Shown here in pieces: positions 62,175 to 64,000 of a stretch of DNA of 64,000 nucleotides; the stretch's first letter is position 1; the number at the start of each line of letters is the position of its first letter. A model generated the notes under the pieces. It saw nothing but the letters and a program-made list of their open reading frames with translations. It had not been told where the DNA came from and searched no databases. Source of the DNA: Bradyrhizobium sp. STM 3843 (lineage in GTDB: Bacteria > Pseudomonadota > Alphaproteobacteria > Rhizobiales > Xanthobacteraceae); assembly GCF_000239815.1 (NCBI RefSeq), contig NZ_CAFK01000299.1, positions 186,001 to 250,000 on the forward strand. Reading direction: 5' to 3'. The position numbers were made by a program, and so were the translations under genes.

Positions 62175-62657
62175 CTAGTTCTTCCGCGGATCGTCAGCCG
62201 GGTTCACGTAAGTGATGTCCCATGGCCCAATTCCGCTGAGCTGGACGATGGTTTCTTCCGATGTCCAAGCGAAGTGGTTCGTTCCGGCTGGCATGATCGC
62301 AATACCACCCGCAGGCAAAGGGCGGCTTTGTGTCTTGTCGAGCTTGTCGCCGACGCCCATGTTGAAAGTCCCTGACAGCACCGTGCAGCGCTCGACGACG
62401 GCGTGAGAATGTGCAGGGACCTTGTAATTTGCCGGAAACTTCAGGCGCATTGTAAAGGGCTTCGCCTGGTTCAATAGTCCTTCGATGACAGCGAGCTTTG
62501 CCCCGGGCGGCAACGACGGAACGTCGATCCAATTGAGCTCGGACGACACCAGCATTGTGTGCCCGCTGTGCGAATGCGAATCTTCTGCTGTAGCGGCCGT
62601 ACCGAGCGACAGCGTGATCAGCCCAATAAGGATAGTCGATTGCAATCTGCGTTTCAT
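62175..62657 (-). CDS. exported cupin-domain protein
   Basis: 160 residues with a signal peptide (STILIGLITLSLGTAATAED). A His-rich mature N-terminus (DSHSHSGH) precedes one cupin: KFPANYKVPAHSHAVVERCT (two His, Glu) and IMPAGTNHFAWTSEE (His), a likely metal site. Periplasmic cupins of this kind are of unknown function. ATG 62657 has AGGA upstream. It runs into the IS5 fragment 8 bp after its stop. Confidence 0.83.
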   Translation of the reverse strand: MKRRLQSTILIGLITLSLGTAATAEDSHSHSGHTMLVSSELNWIDVPSLPPGAKLAVIEGLLNQAKPFTMRLKFPANYKVPAHSHAVVERCTVLSGTFNMGVGDKLDKTQSRPLPAGGIAIMPAGTNHFAWTSEETIVQLSGIGPWDITYVNPADDPRKN

Positions 62658-63448
62658 CGGAAGGTCCTTTCGATTGATCTCACGGATCGAGCTGTGTCGC
62701 ACGATGACGTAGTCCACCAAGCGGCGCCGTTCGACGACGCAGCTTTACTGATCCAGCTGCATTACTCTTCGATTTCATGACACTAACACTTCAATGACAA
62801 CGGTAGTATATGAAACGCAATGTTGCGCGGGTAAGCGCGGCTGGCCGGATTTGTTTTGGTCGTATACGTCTCCAGTGCGCCATTTGGCGATGTTGCGGTT
62901 TTAGCGCAGCGCAACTTCGCTAGCCCCAGAGGCGCGGGCGGTGGCGGCAGATGGTCGTGTCTTACGGTAGCCCCGAGAACAGTCACTACCGGAAAACGTC
63001 TTCGACGTAGGTGAATACGGCATAGGCAAGCTGGCAAATTCTCTTAAGATCGGCCGTGTCGCTTCAAGGACGTCCAATGGACGACGCTCGGCACCTGGAG
63101 CCGGAGGCGGCGCATCGTCGCCGAGGCAGAGTGGACGCAGAGGCCGACAACGGCCATCAACGGAGCCGCCGCCACGACAAAGAACACGATTGCGCAGCGC
63201 CGACCGTGCCGCTCTGCGGGTTCTGAATTCAACTTATATCGTCGGGCATCCGGCCCGCCTTCATGCGATTTCAGACGTAGCGCGCTCGGCCACCCGTATC
63301 TTGGCCGCACTAGGCGGAGACCGGCCGCCCTGAAATCGATAGCGAAAGCCTACGAAACGACGCGACAGCGGGCACCAAACCGCGGCGTTCGCTATACCGG
63401 CTCGCTTGATCGTTGCGCCGATCGCGACCAAGCCGGCTCGACAACATC
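62658..63448. other. non-coding stretch
   Basis: About 790 bp with only short overlapping frames; I recognise no gene, repeat or terminator. Confidence 0.5.
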
Positions 63449-63946
63449 TCAGAGCTTTGGCCCCAGCAATTCGAGACCAAACCGTGTGCGGAGGTTGGAC
63501 ATATCGGACGCGTCGATCGTACCCTCGGCCATCGCGACACACAGCTGATCAAACCCTCCCGGGCTGAAAAGCGCAATCATGCGCAGCGGCACATCCGACT
63601 TGTTGCTCCATGCATGGGCAACGCCGCGAGGTAAGGTAATTGTCTGCCCTGCGGGCACGTCGATCTTATCCTCGTCCAACAGGAGATGTGCTGTCCCCTC
63701 AAGGATCAGGAAATGTTCATCCTCGTTGTGATGGATATGAATAGGCGAGCCCGTGCCGCTCTGCGCAATGGTCTCAAGACAACAATACGATCCAGCTGCT
63801 TGTTCGGTGGAAACGAGAACCTTGAATTTCACACCGGGCTCCGGAACGTACCACCCTGCCTCAACAGTCGTAATTGAGGATCCTGTCTGAACCAAGTTGG
63901 TTTGCTTCATCGTCACGGCCCGCTGCCTTTCAATTCGCTCGATCAT
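63449..63946 (-). CDS. cupin-domain protein
   Basis: 165 residues. Single cupin with a full set of metal-type residues: GSPIHIHHNEDEHFLILEGT (His, His, Glu) and ITLPRGVAHAWSN (His). No signal peptide. ATG 63946 has AGGAA eight bases upstream, better than ATG 63910. Quercetinase-like and isomerase cupins share this pattern; no substrate can be assigned. Confidence 0.82.
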   Translation of the reverse strand: MIERIERQRAVTMKQTNLVQTGSSITTVEAGWYVPEPGVKFKVLVSTEQAAGSYCCLETIAQSGTGSPIHIHHNEDEHFLILEGTAHLLLDEDKIDVPAGQTITLPRGVAHAWSNKSDVPLRMIALFSPGGFDQLCVAMAEGTIDASDMSNLRTRFGLELLGPKL

Positions 63947-64000
63947 GTAGAAATTCCTGGGCAGAAAATATGCCTGGCGAGTTGCTAGTAGATGTGGAGC

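Noticed and set aside
1..64000. CRISPR array or known phage-defence system
   Set aside because: I found no regularly spaced repeats and no Cas, restriction-modification, retron, CBASS or toxin-antitoxin operon; only an orphan Imm53.

Overview
The window looks like a chromosomal accessory region of a high-GC alphaproteobacterium, most probably Bradyrhizobium or a close relative. The basis is coding style and family content: small conserved hypotheticals typical of that group (28325-28794), FixJ-type and HWE-less 'HExxQP' sensor kinases, a 1847-residue Ser/Thr kinase/ATPase/histidine kinase, NodD-like LysR, DUF417 paralogs and alphaproteobacterial tRNA relics. No core ribosomal or replication locus is present.

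Layout. 1-5.2 kb: amidase start (partial), then a plus-strand redox cluster (sulfite-oxidase-like molybdoenzyme, frameshifted FAD/NAD reductase, DUF6510 protein, DUF427 pseudogene, MOSC-reductase-ferredoxin fusion). 5.3-15.9 kb: a regulator-rich stress-type island with three DUF417 (RclC-like) membrane proteins, a TMEM175 channel, an epoxide-hydrolase-like enzyme, an AraC regulator, and a minus-strand series REC protein, ECF sigma, small secreted protein, DUF417, histidine kinase, FixJ-type response regulator. A 48-bp element with the palindrome CCCATACCTTGGTATGGG lies upstream of both the AraC gene and the REC-led series, which suggests one shared circuit. 16.2-20.1 kb: a three-gene membrane-associated GMC dehydrogenase (small subunit, flavoprotein, triheme cytochrome c), followed by the giant kinase (20.2-25.7 kb) and two exported alpha/beta hydrolases with altered active-site residues.

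28.3-45.7 kb is a patchwork: IS110, IS3 and IS1182 relics, ornithine aminotransferase (rocD), a decayed SulP transporter, an AI-2E family exporter with an extra C-terminal domain, an exported protein built of ten alternating helical repeats (35.1-36.5 kb), four tRNA 3'-end relics, an MFS/LysR pair, GNAT and MOSC proteins, and an orphan Imm53 immunity protein.

46.0-55.5 kb is the best-defined metabolic unit: an eight-gene minus-strand catabolic operon (C-C hydrolase, extradiol dioxygenase of the VOC fold, Rieske ferredoxin, FAD monooxygenase, MFS permease, cupin, FAH-family hydrolase, NAD-dependent epimerase/dehydrogenase), a divergent NodD/NahR-like LysR gene and a MetA-type outer-membrane channel. 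It matches in content the fde flavonoid (naringenin) degradation locus described in Herbaspirillum and Bradyrhizobium.

57.1-62.2 kb is an integration scar: a tRNA-Val(CAC)-like 3' half, prophage capsid-gene relics, a captured trpD'-trpC-moaC' fragment with intact trpC, a nitronate monooxygenase and an IS5 fragment. Two cupin genes close the window. An unusual number of genes carry one-base or 11-base indels; these may be real decay or sequencing error, and I flag them separately.
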